A stretch of 64,000 bases of DNA, from contig OZ017751.1 in assembly GCA_963969365.1 (NCBI GenBank), positions 2,356,001 through 2,420,000 of the forward strand. Direction: 5' to 3'. The notes beneath the pieces are model-generated. The model had not been told where the DNA came from and did not search any database. It was given only the letters and a program-made list of their open reading frames with translations. Positions 32,326 to 42,751 of the stretch are shown here, in pieces. The translations under genes and the position numbers were made by a program. The stretch comes from Asterochloris sp. CNOR1. Lineage: Eukaryota > Chlorophyta > Trebouxiophyceae > Trebouxiales > Trebouxiaceae. Position 1 is the stretch's first letter; each line of letters begins with the position of its first letter.

Positions 32326-33003
32326 CTAGACTGCAGAGGTACCAAAACCTGCCTGCACAGCAGGGGCAGCAAATGGCACTACATCGTAGTGGCACCTTTT
32401 GGTGGAGGTGCAAACAATCCTTGTAAGTTTGTACCCTTGTCTATCTCCTACAGATCTGTGCTGTCTGCACTCTTCAGATGGACAGCTCTCGCGATCGCTC
32501 ACAGCAAGCTGCATGTCGCCTATGAAGTCACTCAACTCCTGGTATGTCATTCTGGTGGGGTTGTGTGCCAAGTATTCTTGCAAGGTGAAAGTGGTCCCTT
32601 GGGATGTGTAGCTGTCCTGATTGGACTGCAAGAGACACGCCTCAAAAGTTGTCGAGTTGCCAACACACAAGATAGCAAACTTGTGGTGAGGAGTATGAAA
32701 TAACAGCAGGCAAGGTGTTGTGGATGGCAGCGGCGGAGCAAGATCACTGAAGCTCTTCCGTGCATCATGTGGCACTTCTGTAAGAGTTTGCTCCTTTCCA
32801 CACAGCCAGAGCATCAAGGCTGCTGTGGTTGCTGTGCAGCTGTTCTTGTTACCACCTGCGTGCATCAAGCAGCGCTGACTTGAGATACTAAAGGGCTAGC
32901 AGACAGGTTCAGGTACTCACCCATGATGCGGCGCGGAACCTCAGAAGGGCTCTTGCTTTGCAGAAAAGTGAGATACCTGTCCATCTGTGAGCAAGCCTGT
33001 AAA
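32326..33003 (-). CDS. papain-like cysteine-peptidase-like protein, partial
   Basis: Two minus-strand exons are visible. One, near 33003-32925, encodes ACSQMDRYLTFLQSKSPSEV and ends at a GTGAGT donor. It joins a second from about 32857, which begins GGNKNSCTATTAALMLWL, then has PHHKFAILCV and an LLQSNQDSYTS stretch. The order Cys, His, Asn/Asp fits papain-like peptidases rather than Ulp1. The last 55 residues overlap the right inverted-repeat arm, where the text PSEECRQHRSVG resembles PSEECEQHRSVG encoded at 23287 on the opposite strand. The 3' end may therefore be chimeric with transposon sequence. Start not seen. Confidence 0.35.
32447..32481 (-). repeat. right arm of 35-bp inverted repeat
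   Basis: Reverse complement of 23285-23319 at 33 of 35 positions. Contains the palindrome CAGATCTG. It lies inside the 3' part of the minus-strand peptidase-like frame. Confidence 0.65.
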
Positions 33004-33763
33004 ACAGACAGGCTTGAGGTTGGAGGTCTCGCTCAAGGCGTAGCAGGGACTTGCCTGGGGTGCTGCACACTGCCACAGCTTAGCCACCTGCCTCCCCTTC
33101 AGGGTCTTCCCCCTGCAGCAACACAGTCCAGCTGTATGCAACTGTGTGGTTCATCCCAATGCTGCAGCATCCAAAGCAGCAGCTGAAGCCTGCCACAACC
33201 TCAAAGGATTGCCCACCTGTTTTCAATGCAGCAGCCAATTGCCTTTCATCTCAAACTGGGCTGGAAACTGTGGCCGCATCCTGGATGCTGCAATTGTGTG
33301 ACACCTGCAGATAAGGGTTGTTATACAGTAAGTATATGTATATTGTAATCATTATCCGGGAGATCTTTGCAGAGAGGGCTTAGCAGGTGTACAAGAGCCT
33401 GCAGGTGAGGAACGTACGGTGCTGCGCACCTAGTACCTCCTGACTGCATAAGACCCCACTTGCCTCGTGCAGACGCTGCCTTGAAGGCCTGCAGGCTGAG
33501 ATGTGGCCTTGCAGGCAGGGAATGTGCCTGTGAAACAGACTGTGCCACATGTGTCACTGCTGCATGTAGGTTGCAGGGTCTTCATGGTGTTGTGAGTGAC
33601 TTGAGGCAGAGTTTAGAGCTTCTTTTGTGCCTCATGCTTCAGTGACTTTCTTCAGATCCACCTGTACTTGTGGTGCACCCCTGCCGTGACTTGGCTGATG
33701 CATTCTAATGACTTGAGAGTGCACCAAGTGGCCAGTGACTTGGAATCTAAATTTGTGACTAGA
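33004..33763. other. no supported gene
   Basis: Scattered short frames only. Possible upstream exons of the peptidase-like gene could lie here, but none could be joined. Confidence 0.35.
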
Positions 33764-36546
33764 GGATGATGATGATGATTTAAATTTAAAGTCCGTAGCC
33801 TCAATGCACGGGCATAGGACTATGATCATTTCATCCTACCAATGAACTTTGCTGAAGGTGTAGGGGTACAAAAAGAAGCAGTACAGGCATATCAAGCAGG
33901 TCACTGTACTTGGCTGGTAAAGAGGGAGCCGGCGCTCATAGCAGGCCTTGGCACTGTGCTGGGCTTCATCACCACGTTGGACTGCTAGCTGAGGTTGCTG
34001 CCCGAAATGCAAACACCCTGGATCCTGTATGGCGCAGGGGGGGGCTCAGCCCCCCTGACTGGCTTGCCACGCCCTCTCAGCTCGTAGACTTCGCAGTCAT
34101 GAGAGAGTTATGCTTGGGTATGACTGTGACCAGCAGTCTTCCCCTCGCAGGGCACCAGGCTCCAAGGCGGCACACCCCAAGCAACAACTCAGCATGGGGA
34201 CCTTAGGGGAAGACAATCATGTGATGAGTCTAGCGCATTGCTATGAAATTGGGGCTCTAATCAGCAGCTGGTAAGCTGGGGACACATCACGGCACATAGA
34301 GGGGTCACCCAGGGTGTCTGTTCCTCATTTAGGCCCAGATGTGCCCCCAGTGATGCCCAGCATAGTTGCGTGCTGGAGCAGTGCTGCCCTGATGTATGTG
34401 GCCACTCGGCTTGGTGGTTGTTCAAACAGCGTTGCCAACGACTGCTGCTGCTCCGCAAACAGGTGGCTGTGAGCAGACCGGAGGTCTGCAAGTCCTGGGC
34501 AGTGTAGCAGGATATGGCTTTCATCCTCAATCTCATTCGGTGACCCACAGATTCGGCATGTCCGGTCCTCTCGCTTGAGCTGGGGCAATAGGTATCGCCC
34601 AGTCTGTACGCGCAGCTGGTGGCTGCTGCACCTGATGCTGGCATAGGCTCTGCGTAGCCTGAAGCCTCTGATCCTGGTCAGGTATGTCTGCATGGCATAG
34701 GCCGTGTTGGGACCCCGCATCTGCATGTAGGTGGCCACGGTGGCGGCCTGGCAGTCCCTAAAGCGCTGCTCATGCTGTTTCTTGCCAGGGGCTGTCTCTG
34801 CGCTGCCATGTGCCTGTAGTGCACAGAAGGGGGCCAAGGAGAGGTCGCGGTACAGCGGCAGGTAGCAGACGCCGTCATACATAGCCCATAGCAGGGGCTC
34901 CTTCTGAAGCTTCGGCTTGAGGTCCCAAATGCGTTGTCTGAACCTGTCCACTTGCCGCTGCCAATGCACTGCCAGGGGATATCTGCCAAACTCAGCAAGT
35001 GCAATCAGACTGTGTGTGTGGCAGTGGATGCCAAGCAATCTGCGCAAAAATTGTGCATGCAGAGACTCAAGCTGCGCTGTGGCTTGTGTGCCTGCTCTGT
35101 GGTCCCAGAACCAGACCTCACAGCCATAGCTCAATATGGGCAGCACCAAGGCATCAAACAACTTGCAGATGCGGCGCGGGCACGTCAAACTGATCTGTGC
35201 ACAGCGCCTGAGCATGTTGTTCATGGTTTTACGCGCAGCTTCCAGGTGCTCGCCAAGGGATTTGGCAAAGCCCTCCTTGGTGGCTTCAAACCACAGGCCC
35301 AGGTACTTGAATGAATCCGAGCGCGTCAGGGGGTGCCCACTGTATGTGAAGATGCTGCATTCTTGGCGCTGTGTCTCAAACACCACCACTTCCGTCTTGA
35401 CCAAATTAACTCTGAGCCGCCTGTTTTCACAGAATATCTGTAAAGCATTCAGCAATCGTTGCAGTCCTTCTTCACTTGTGCTCATGAGCACCAAATCGTC
35501 TGCGAAGAGCAGCAGCGGCACATCATGAAACATGAGCGTGGGTGCATGGTTTCCTTTAACTTTGCGCATGACCTTGTCCAGCACATCGATCATCAGTCCA
35601 AAGAGGAGTGGGCTGAGGGGGCTGCCTTGCTGCACTCCTTGCAGGCACCTGAATGCCTCAGATATGCCCCCTCCAGCCCTGACCGCTGCCGAGTCTTGGG
35701 CGTACATGCTTTGCAGGCAGCTCATGAAGTGTCCACACACCCCCAGGTTTTGTAGGACAGCCCACAGCACCCCGCGATCCACTGTGTCAAAGGCCTTCTC
35801 AAAATCAACAAAGCAGCAGAAAAGCTTGCTGTTGTGCCGCCTATATTTTCTTACCAGAATGTTCAGTGTGCTCAGCTGTCCAGCTGTGCTGTGGCCCCTG
35901 CGGAAGCCAGCCTGCGGTGGTGAGATTGAGCGCTTCCGCCCACCGGGTCATGCGCTGCTCCATCACTGTGGCAAATAGCTTGGCCAGCACAGGAACGACC
36001 GTGATTGGCCGGTAGCTGTTCATGTTGAGAGGATCCCTCCGTTTTCCCTTGTACACTGCAGTGACTAGGCCAGTGCTGAGCGACGTGGGATAGGTCCCCT
36101 TGAGCATGCTGGTGAACAGCTTGGCTAGGCAGTGTTGCATGTGGAATGGCCCATGCTTCAGCAGCTCTGCACTCATGCCATCGATGCCAGCTGCTTTGCC
36201 AGCACTCAATTTGCGCAGACCAGCCCGCACATCAGAAATGGTGCAGTCAGCATTCAGGAAAGCATCTGTGCCAATATGTACTCCTGTGATGGTGTCTTCA
36301 GGGAGCAGCTTTGGGACGGCAGCAGATGCGGGATAGAGGGCCCATTAGGTCGTGAGGCAAACCCTTGTCCCAGAAACGACCTGCATCTCGCTGCTGTCCC
36401 TGCTGGCTGCTGTCAAGCAAACAACTGAAGTAAGAATTCATTGCACACTGCCCGGTCCTTGGCAGCCAAAGCCATAATTCAATATCAACCTGAGGGCGGG
36501 TGGTCAGGCTGGCCATCCGCAGTGACAGGTAGGACCTAACATCCAC
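33764..36546 (-). mobile_element. 5'-truncated LINE (non-LTR retrotransposon)
   Basis: Holds a minus-strand reverse transcriptase. Downstream in element orientation, 33780-33766 reads as an (ATC)n run that could be the 3' tail. Upstream, recognisable coding stops near 36546 with no endonuclease domain visible, as in 5'-truncated LINE copies. Its orientation is opposite to the neighbouring nuclease-kinase gene, whose first exon starts at 36661. Confidence 0.55.
34325..36400 (-). pseudogene. LINE reverse transcriptase, frameshifted
   Basis: The C-terminal 485 codons (35782-34325) include QQGSPLSPLLFGLMIDVLDK, the catalytic LLLFADDLVLM, the SFKYLGLWFE thumb region, and a C-terminal CRICGSPNE...H-x4-C zinc knuckle typical of LINE ORF2 proteins. 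The fingers segment lies in another frame (36230-35841 and upstream): AAGIDGMSAELLK and NSYRPITVVPVLAKLF. The join lies near 35900-35930, where the sequence for QAGFRRGHSTAGQ is read in the downstream frame. Another frame change occurs near 36300. At least two shifts make this copy unable to encode one continuous enzyme, unless the assembly is wrong. Confidence 0.75.
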
Positions 36547-36660
36547 GTCAGCAGACTACTTCAGCAGGGCTGGAACGACTCCTTCACAGTCGTTTTACCT
36601 TTGCACCTGCCTCTGCGTGCACCACAGCCCCCTCATTTTGGTCTCTGTCAATGTCCACAG

Positions 36661-39489
36661 ATGGTCACTGCTGAGGAGCTGAGGGGTCGCATTGACAAGC
36701 TCACCCAGGAGGCAGAGGAACAGCTGCTAGAGGGGAACCGCGATGATGCGCGCATGTACCAGGAGCAAGTCAAGATCCTGCAGAAACGACTGGACGACTT
36801 GAAAGGTGGGGACGTGCTGCGATTGGATGTGCCCTGCTGTCTGGGTGTGTTGTTGGCACCCCAGTTTAGGGCGCGTGGTGTGTGGCTCTCGAGATCTGGC
36901 TGGGTTGGGGATGATCCTTCATGGTGAGTGACAGGCTTGCAGGCACCATGTCCCAGGTGAGGTTGCTCTGGTTGCTGCCCATCCGGGCTGGTGAATGCTC
37001 TGAGCCCACAAGTGAGATGCTCTGGCGCTCTGCTGCGCTTTGCTGTGTCATCAAAGCTGAAAGGGATGAGGTACCTGCAAGGCTCAAAACTTGCTGGGCT
37101 GCATGCTGTGGTCAAGGCCACTGTTGCAGTCATGTGCTGGGCAGTACCTGGATGATACATGGGGTCTGGGTGTGCAAGGGCTGACAGTGGTCTGATCTGC
37201 TGACCTGTTGATGCAACCTGAAGTCCTCATGAGCAAGTTCACTGGTATTCATGAGGGTCACTATGCTGGTCTCTGCAGATGCAGGGCAAGGAGTGGCCAA
37301 GCAGGTCACACAGTCTGAGAATCAGCAGGGAGAGACATACCTGCGCGACACCACAATCTGCTCTGTCTCCCTCCTGGAGGAGCTGGGGGATGCAGTAGAT
37401 GCCACTCTGGTGGACAACGCTGCTATGGCCCTTGGAGCGCAGCTGCAGAAGCTGCCTGCCCTGGGTGACAAAGAGGAACCTGTCCAGAGGCTCCTGATGG
37501 CAGTGTTGAACAACATGAGTGAAAGCCATGCAGAGCTGCTGAGGCAGCAGTCAGGGGATCGCCGCCCTCTCTTGGTATGGGACACGCACAGCAAGGGGCT
37601 GACAGTCAGCAGCAACTCCATCTCAGCCAAGCCAGATGTGCTTTTGTGTGACCGCTTTGAGGCAGCCGCAAATGTGGTCAGCATCGTTGAGGCCAAGCCC
37701 AAGCTGGGCAGCAGGCCAAAGGAGGTGCAGGCAGCTTTCCAGATTGCACAGCGGCTGGCCCAGCTCCATGATTATCAGCCCTCCCGAGGGTCATGGTGGG
37801 TGGGGCTCATCGGCGCAGACTATGTGGACATCTGGCACATTCAGGTGCGCTTGCCCAATCCTCGAGTGAGCTTGTTTCCATGACTGTATATGAACAATGG
37901 CTGGACGAACATGTGCCCTGTGTCTAGCTTCAGCATGGGCAAAGTCCTGTACCAAGGCACCTGTGACTGCAGCCTGCTCCCTGTGCAGGGCAGCCACAGG
38001 AGACGCACAGGGCACCTGTTCTTAGGGCCACAGCCTGACTCTGAGGGGCTGCAAGCCCTGGCTCGCCTGTACTGCAGCGACCAGCAGCAGCTGGGTTATG
38101 TGGCCCCCTCAGTGCCCGCACCTGTCCTGTTGAGTGAGCCATCAGCAACGTTGGCCACCTTCCTGGGGCGGCTGACCATTGAGCACGGCAGCTGCAGCTC
38201 AAACACATCCGCTGCAGAAGTCTGGCGTTGCAGCATCGGCAGCTCGCAAGCGGTCCTGAAAAGCAGCAACAGGATCGAAGTAGAGGTCAGTGCACTGTGA
38301 CCATGTGCATTTGGTTTGACAACATACTGGAGAAGTGCAGCTTGCTGCTCCAGCTGGGCTGAATGTCAACACAAACATAAGATGCAACATGCTACTCTAT
38401 CAGAATCTAGCAGAGCTTGATGTGTGTCACCTGTGCTCTCAGATGAATGCCTTCACTACCGTGGCCACTTTCGTCCCAGCCGTCCCTCATATGCCAAGGT
38501 ACCTGGGTATGGGATATTCAGAAGATCGACGGATGTGGCTGGCGATGCCCCACTATGGGGACACTCTTGCAGGCCTGAGGGACCCCACCAGCATTGTGGC
38601 TGCAGCCAAGCAGGCAAGTGCGTTTAGGCTGCTGTGTCATAACAACATCATCAATGGGCAGGATGTCCTATGTGCTCAGTACCTGCATGGCATAAGACGC
38701 TATGGTAGAAGTCAGGGGCTGATCTGCATGCACGGCAGTTTGGCCCAACAAGGTTCCCCCTGCAGCACAAGTCAAACATTGTGTGCAGGCAGCGACTGGA
38801 CTGGGGGGATTGCACGTCAAGGGCTATCTGCATGGCGACATCTCGCCCTACAACATTGCAGTCACCCTTGCTGAGGATGGCACAACAACTACCACCATAA
38901 TAGACCTTGCCACTCTGCGCCGCTTCAATGACTCAAAGGTGTGTTCATGACCAGCACTAGGTTTAGCTTCTTAATGGCTTTTGCCATGGGGCGCATGCTC
39001 AAGCCTTGCTAAAATATAGGCACCTATCCAGCTGGGTGTTGCCAGTGTTGTTTTGCCTTGTGGGATGCTGCTGCATGGGCATGGAGATCCATATCTTGAC
39101 ATCGTTTGCAGGTGCCAGTGCATATCATCACAGGCACCCCAGAATTCATGGCGCTGGAGGTGCTTATGGGTGATGCGCAGACAGCATCATCAGACCTGGA
39201 AAGCCTCATGTACTCCTTCCTTTATGTGGCCACACAGGGAGACCTTCCCTGGGCCCGTATGGAACATACCACAATCAGAGGCGCTCCTGCCACCTTTGCG
39301 AAATTGGCCTGCATGACGGAGTCCAGGTTATTTGATGATATGATTGCTGATAAGATTGCACCTCATTTCAAGGAACCCAGCCTTAAGGCCATTGCAATGA
39401 AGTTGCGTGGTCTGTTCTTCCCTGACAACAAGTATCAGCCCCGCGTCAGCGCAAGTGAATTTATTGCAGCACTTCACACGCTTGCTTGA
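36661..39489 (+). CDS. PD-(D/E)xK nuclease plus protein kinase fusion, 568 aa
   Basis: Six exons join in phase: 36661-36805, 37279-37844, 37989-38285, 38443-38613 (GC donor follows), 38789-38938 and 39112-39489. Residues 1-48 are a coiled-coil header (RIDKLTQEAEEQLLEGN). The nuclease-like domain has SAKPDVLLCDRF (Asp) and VSIVEAKPKLG (E-x-K). The kinase domain has QAVLKSS (candidate ATP lysine), the catalytic loop YLHGDISPYNIAV, IIDLATL in place of DFG, and GTPEFMALEVL with SSDLESLMYSF. All the key acidic and lysine positions are present, so both domains may be active. Nuclease-kinase fusions of this kind are known among eukaryotic Crinkler-class effectors and the transposon proteins related to them. 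No signal peptide. Confidence 0.75.
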
Positions 39490-39976
39490 GAAGTTCAAGC
39501 TATTGCATGCTCAACTGTTTATCAGGGCGGTCAAATGAAGATGTCCTAAGCATAATGGTACATGAGAAGCTGCACGAACTTGTGGACCAGCCCTCTGACA
39601 AGACCCTTGAGCTTTGTGCAGCAGCTGGTGCACAGAAAGGTGTCAAGTGAGGGCGCATTGAAGCATGCCTGGCTTCTGCAAACAATCAAGTATACCATAA
39701 ATGCACACCTGCACATCAAGGTCCAATTCTGCCTAAGTGATCTGCAAATATGGTGTGCGTCAAAGCAGGAGCGGGTGTCATTGCCAGCCAGAACCTTTGA
39801 GGGGATGTCACATGCCCTTGATGTGGTGACCTGTTACAGGGTGTCACATGGCCTGTGATAACGTGGCATGTCGCGGGGTGAGACATGGCCTGTGATAATA
39901 TGACCTTACTCTTATAGTATTTTCGGCCGTTTACCCTGCGGATGCCAGAACTTCGCCCCAGCTCACCAGCTGTGGC
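39490..39976. other. no gene; short internal repeat
   Basis: Nothing coding supported. CATGGCCTGTGATAA occurs twice, near 39846 and 39884, within a GTCACATG-rich stretch. Confidence 0.4.
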
Positions 39977-40978
39977 TTGGTTGTGTGCTGCTTCAGCCGG
40001 AAGGAACAGCGGTTGCACCCACAGGCAAGGAGGGGCAGGAGAGGCAGAGACACTGGCAGTGAATCCGAGCATGTGAAGCCCAACAAGGTGTGTGAGGTCT
40101 GTGGCTCTGGTCCATGGCTGTTTTCTGCAAGCTTCACTGAGGCATCTGCTGAATCCTACACAGGAGCAGGGCTGCCACTGCCATAGCTGAGGCTGATGCC
40201 AATGCTGAAAGATTGTGGAGGCGCCTGATGCTCACTCCTGCCTCTGCTGACTGGCAGGGGCCATGTTGGGAGATGTGGAAGCTTGAGGTGTGTTTCTGTT
40301 TGCAGCCTGCTGCAGGCCTCCAGCGCTGCTGCAACCCATTCATGTATCACTATTGGCTGCAGTGTTTGCAAGTGCAGCAAGAACTGGATTGATCAGGAGG
40401 GCCCTGGCTCCCAGACCTGGGTGCCCTGTGTCAAAGGCTTCAACTGTTGCCATGAGGGAGGCCCAGCCCAGTTCTGCAGGCAGTGTGCTGCTAAGATGAG
40501 CTTGGACAATGAGTGGGTGGCTGGTTAAACTGAGACTGGGAGAGCCTCCAATTGCAATGGCTGCTGGATGAGTTGGCTGCTGGTGTCTGACTCCCGCACA
40601 CATCCAAATATCTGCTGCTGACACATCCATATCTTCTGCAGGAAGAGTACAAGAGGGAGGTCTACCATGAGCTCATTGCAGAGTGGAAGGCTGGGAAGCT
40701 TACTTGGGCCAGCCTGTTTGCTAAGGTGCCAATCTCTGTCATTGCCAGGGCTCAGATGGAGCAGGATGGTCAAGAGCCTGACATGGTGACCCTCAAGGCC
40801 TTTGAAAGGATTTTGACTGCACGGCCCCAGGCCAAGCAGGTGAGCTTTAATGCACAGCTTGCATTGCATCCGTTGCTTGATGCTTCACTGCACCAACTGA
40901 CTGGACACTTCATGCTGCAGCTGGAAACCCCTCCACAGAAGGATGAATCAATTGGTCAAGATGACCCAGCAGCCAGAT
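39977..40978 (+). CDS. basic, Cys-rich (zinc-finger-like) protein
   Basis: Plus-strand exons: a basic segment (QARRGRRGRDTGSESEHVK, ending with a GT donor at 40090); a Cys/His exon from about 40378 (CSKNWIDQE..., WVPCVKGFNCCHEGG, FCRQCA); an acidic helical exon (EEYKREVYHELIAEWKAGK, about 40641-40838); and a short acidic tail to a stop at 40978. The true start is not visible; an ATG near 39944 runs into a stop in frame. The layout of basic stretch, Cys cluster and helix resembles the 15148-15945 gene. Probably nuclear; function unknown. Confidence 0.4.
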
Positions 40979-41431
40979 GACCAAGAATGAATCCTCACCT
41001 GTTCTACATGCAATCTACATGCTCTCTTTTCGTCCCACTGGGTTGCTTTTGGGAGCATGTAACCATTCATACCCTGCTAGAAGTGAGTAGGATGGGGGTT
41101 GTCATGGCACCTGCCTAATCCAATCAAACTCCTGCCAGCAGGTCACTTCCAACAATTTCCAACGATTTTCTAACAAGTCCAATGGGAGTCCAAATGGGGG
41201 AGGTGCCCGGCTTCAGCAAAATTCATAGGTTTAACCCCAAATGGGCAGTGGGATTCTCGCGAATATATGGGAAGTCAGGTGACATCCTACCTGAGATCCT
41301 CTGATGTCTCTGTGAAAAGAAGTCAAAGTTTTCATCTCTTCGCCGTTTGACTGTCTTAATTATTCAGTTAGATAACAAAAATACATCACTGCACGTGGAT
41401 CGCAGCCAAGCACTGGGCACTAGGCACAGCC
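40979..41431. other. intergenic, no feature seen
   Basis: No supported frame; this is the presumed promoter of the DCC-family gene that follows. Confidence 0.4.
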
Positions 41432-42558
41432 ATGTCCCTGATGAGGTCCGGCCTGCGGCGTTGTGCAGAACAAGGCCTGTGTCGTATGCGGCAGGTGGGC
41501 CACTGCAGCACAGAGGCAAGTGAATGCAGCTCCTGATATGCCTAAACACTCTTTGTCACCTGCAGTCAGCATGCATCCAAACAGCTGTGAGGAGCAGGGT
41601 GCTGCGGCCTGGTGCTATCCCCTACAGGCAATCGTCGCAGCCTGCCCGGCTCACCCAGAGCTGCGTGTCGGCGTGCGCTGCATCAGGCACAGAGCAAGCA
41701 CCTGCCAGCCGTGCACAATCCAGTGAGCACCTGTACTTTCATCAAGAAGTCACTAAACACCAGCACCTGAATTCGAGTCTCGTCTGCAGGCTCTAGTACG
41801 CCTGACTGGGACATCAAGATGCTGTACGATGGGGATTGCCCATTGTGCATGCGGGAGGTCAATATGTTGCGCAAGCGGGATGCGCAACAGAATAAGATCT
41901 GCTTTGTTGATATCTCCAGTGACAGTTTTCAACCCGAGGATAACAATAACATCTCTTATGAGCAGGTCAGATGTGCCTGCACGACTTGCCTGCTTGCAGC
42001 TCAAATCCTTCCCTGGCACAGCGATGATGTCCACCATGCCTCAGCAGGCATCAGCAGCTGTACCTGCTGGAAGCTGTGCCTTCAGGACTTAGCGGCTCGC
42101 TGCTGCGCAATGCAGGCCATGGGCACCATTCATGGGGTGCTGCCAGATGGCAGAGTTATTACCAATGTTGAGGTGTTCAGAAAGCTCTATGAGGCAGTGG
42201 GCCTGGGCTGGGTGTACGCACCCACACAGCTGGGTCCAATAGGCAAAGCAGCTGACGCGTGAGCCCTAAGTCCCTCCCCTGCACACTGGTTTGCACACGG
42301 GTGCACTGCAAACTGAACAAGCCTGCCTCTGAACTGCCAACACTTCGGCCTCCGCCCTGCAGGGTGTACAGGGTATGGGCAAAGTACCGCATGCAGGTAG
42401 GACTGTGATGCGGCTTTAGCAGGCATCGCATTCATCACGCAACGGCTGTGCTTGATGCCCCACCTCTGCTTACCCTGCAGATCACAGGTCGCCCTGGTCT
42501 AGCACAGATCCTACAAGATCGCAAAACAAAAACCTGTCGACAGGCGGAAGATTCATGA
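41432..42558 (+). CDS. DCC-family thiol-disulfide oxidoreductase (DUF393), 216 aa
   Basis: Six exons join in phase: 41432-41494, 41566-41722, 41790-41965, 42116-42258, 42363-42396 and 42481-42558. The first 75 residues are basic, Ser/Ala-rich and poor in acids, as in organelle transit peptides (plastid or mitochondrion). The mature part begins IKMLYDGDCPLCMREVNML, with the D-x-x-C-x-x-C signature of the family, then ISYEQAMGTIHGVLPDG, VFRKLYEAVGLGWVYAPT and ITGRPGLAQIL, all conserved in plant members. It probably carries out dithiol-disulfide exchange through C-P-L-C. Convergent with the GTPase gene at 42752, 193 bp between stops. Confidence 0.9.
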
Positions 42559-42751
42559 TTCATCTCAAGCAAGGCGAGATTTCATCCGTTCTGTGACTTG
42601 TCTCAGGGTGATAGTGGGCGGGAGGGGAGATACAGCTCAATGGGAGCCAGGCAACAATCAGCATGTTTACTTGATGCATGTATGTGGGCATCCAGTTCAG
42701 GCAGATGCCCTGCAGGGATTCAAAATAGGAAGGGAGCACATGCTGGCAGAC

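Larger units (their letters stand above)
23285..32481. mobile_element. candidate ~9.2-kb DDE transposon (TNP2/Plavaka-like)
   Basis: Bounded by the 35-bp inverted repeat arms. Inside are a minus-strand transposase (23694 to about 29539) and a divergent plus-strand gene of unknown function (29464-32001). GTACAAA-type subterminal motifs lie near both arms. Just outside, the direct sequences CTCTCGAAGATCGCT (left) and CTCTCGCGATCGCT (right) are similar and could be a decayed target duplication. The exact ends are not proven. Confidence 0.45.

Noticed and set aside
32326-33003. Ulp1 (C48) protease as carried by many plant and algal transposons
   Set aside because: Ulp1 has the order His, Asp, Gln, Cys; here the candidate Cys comes before the His.
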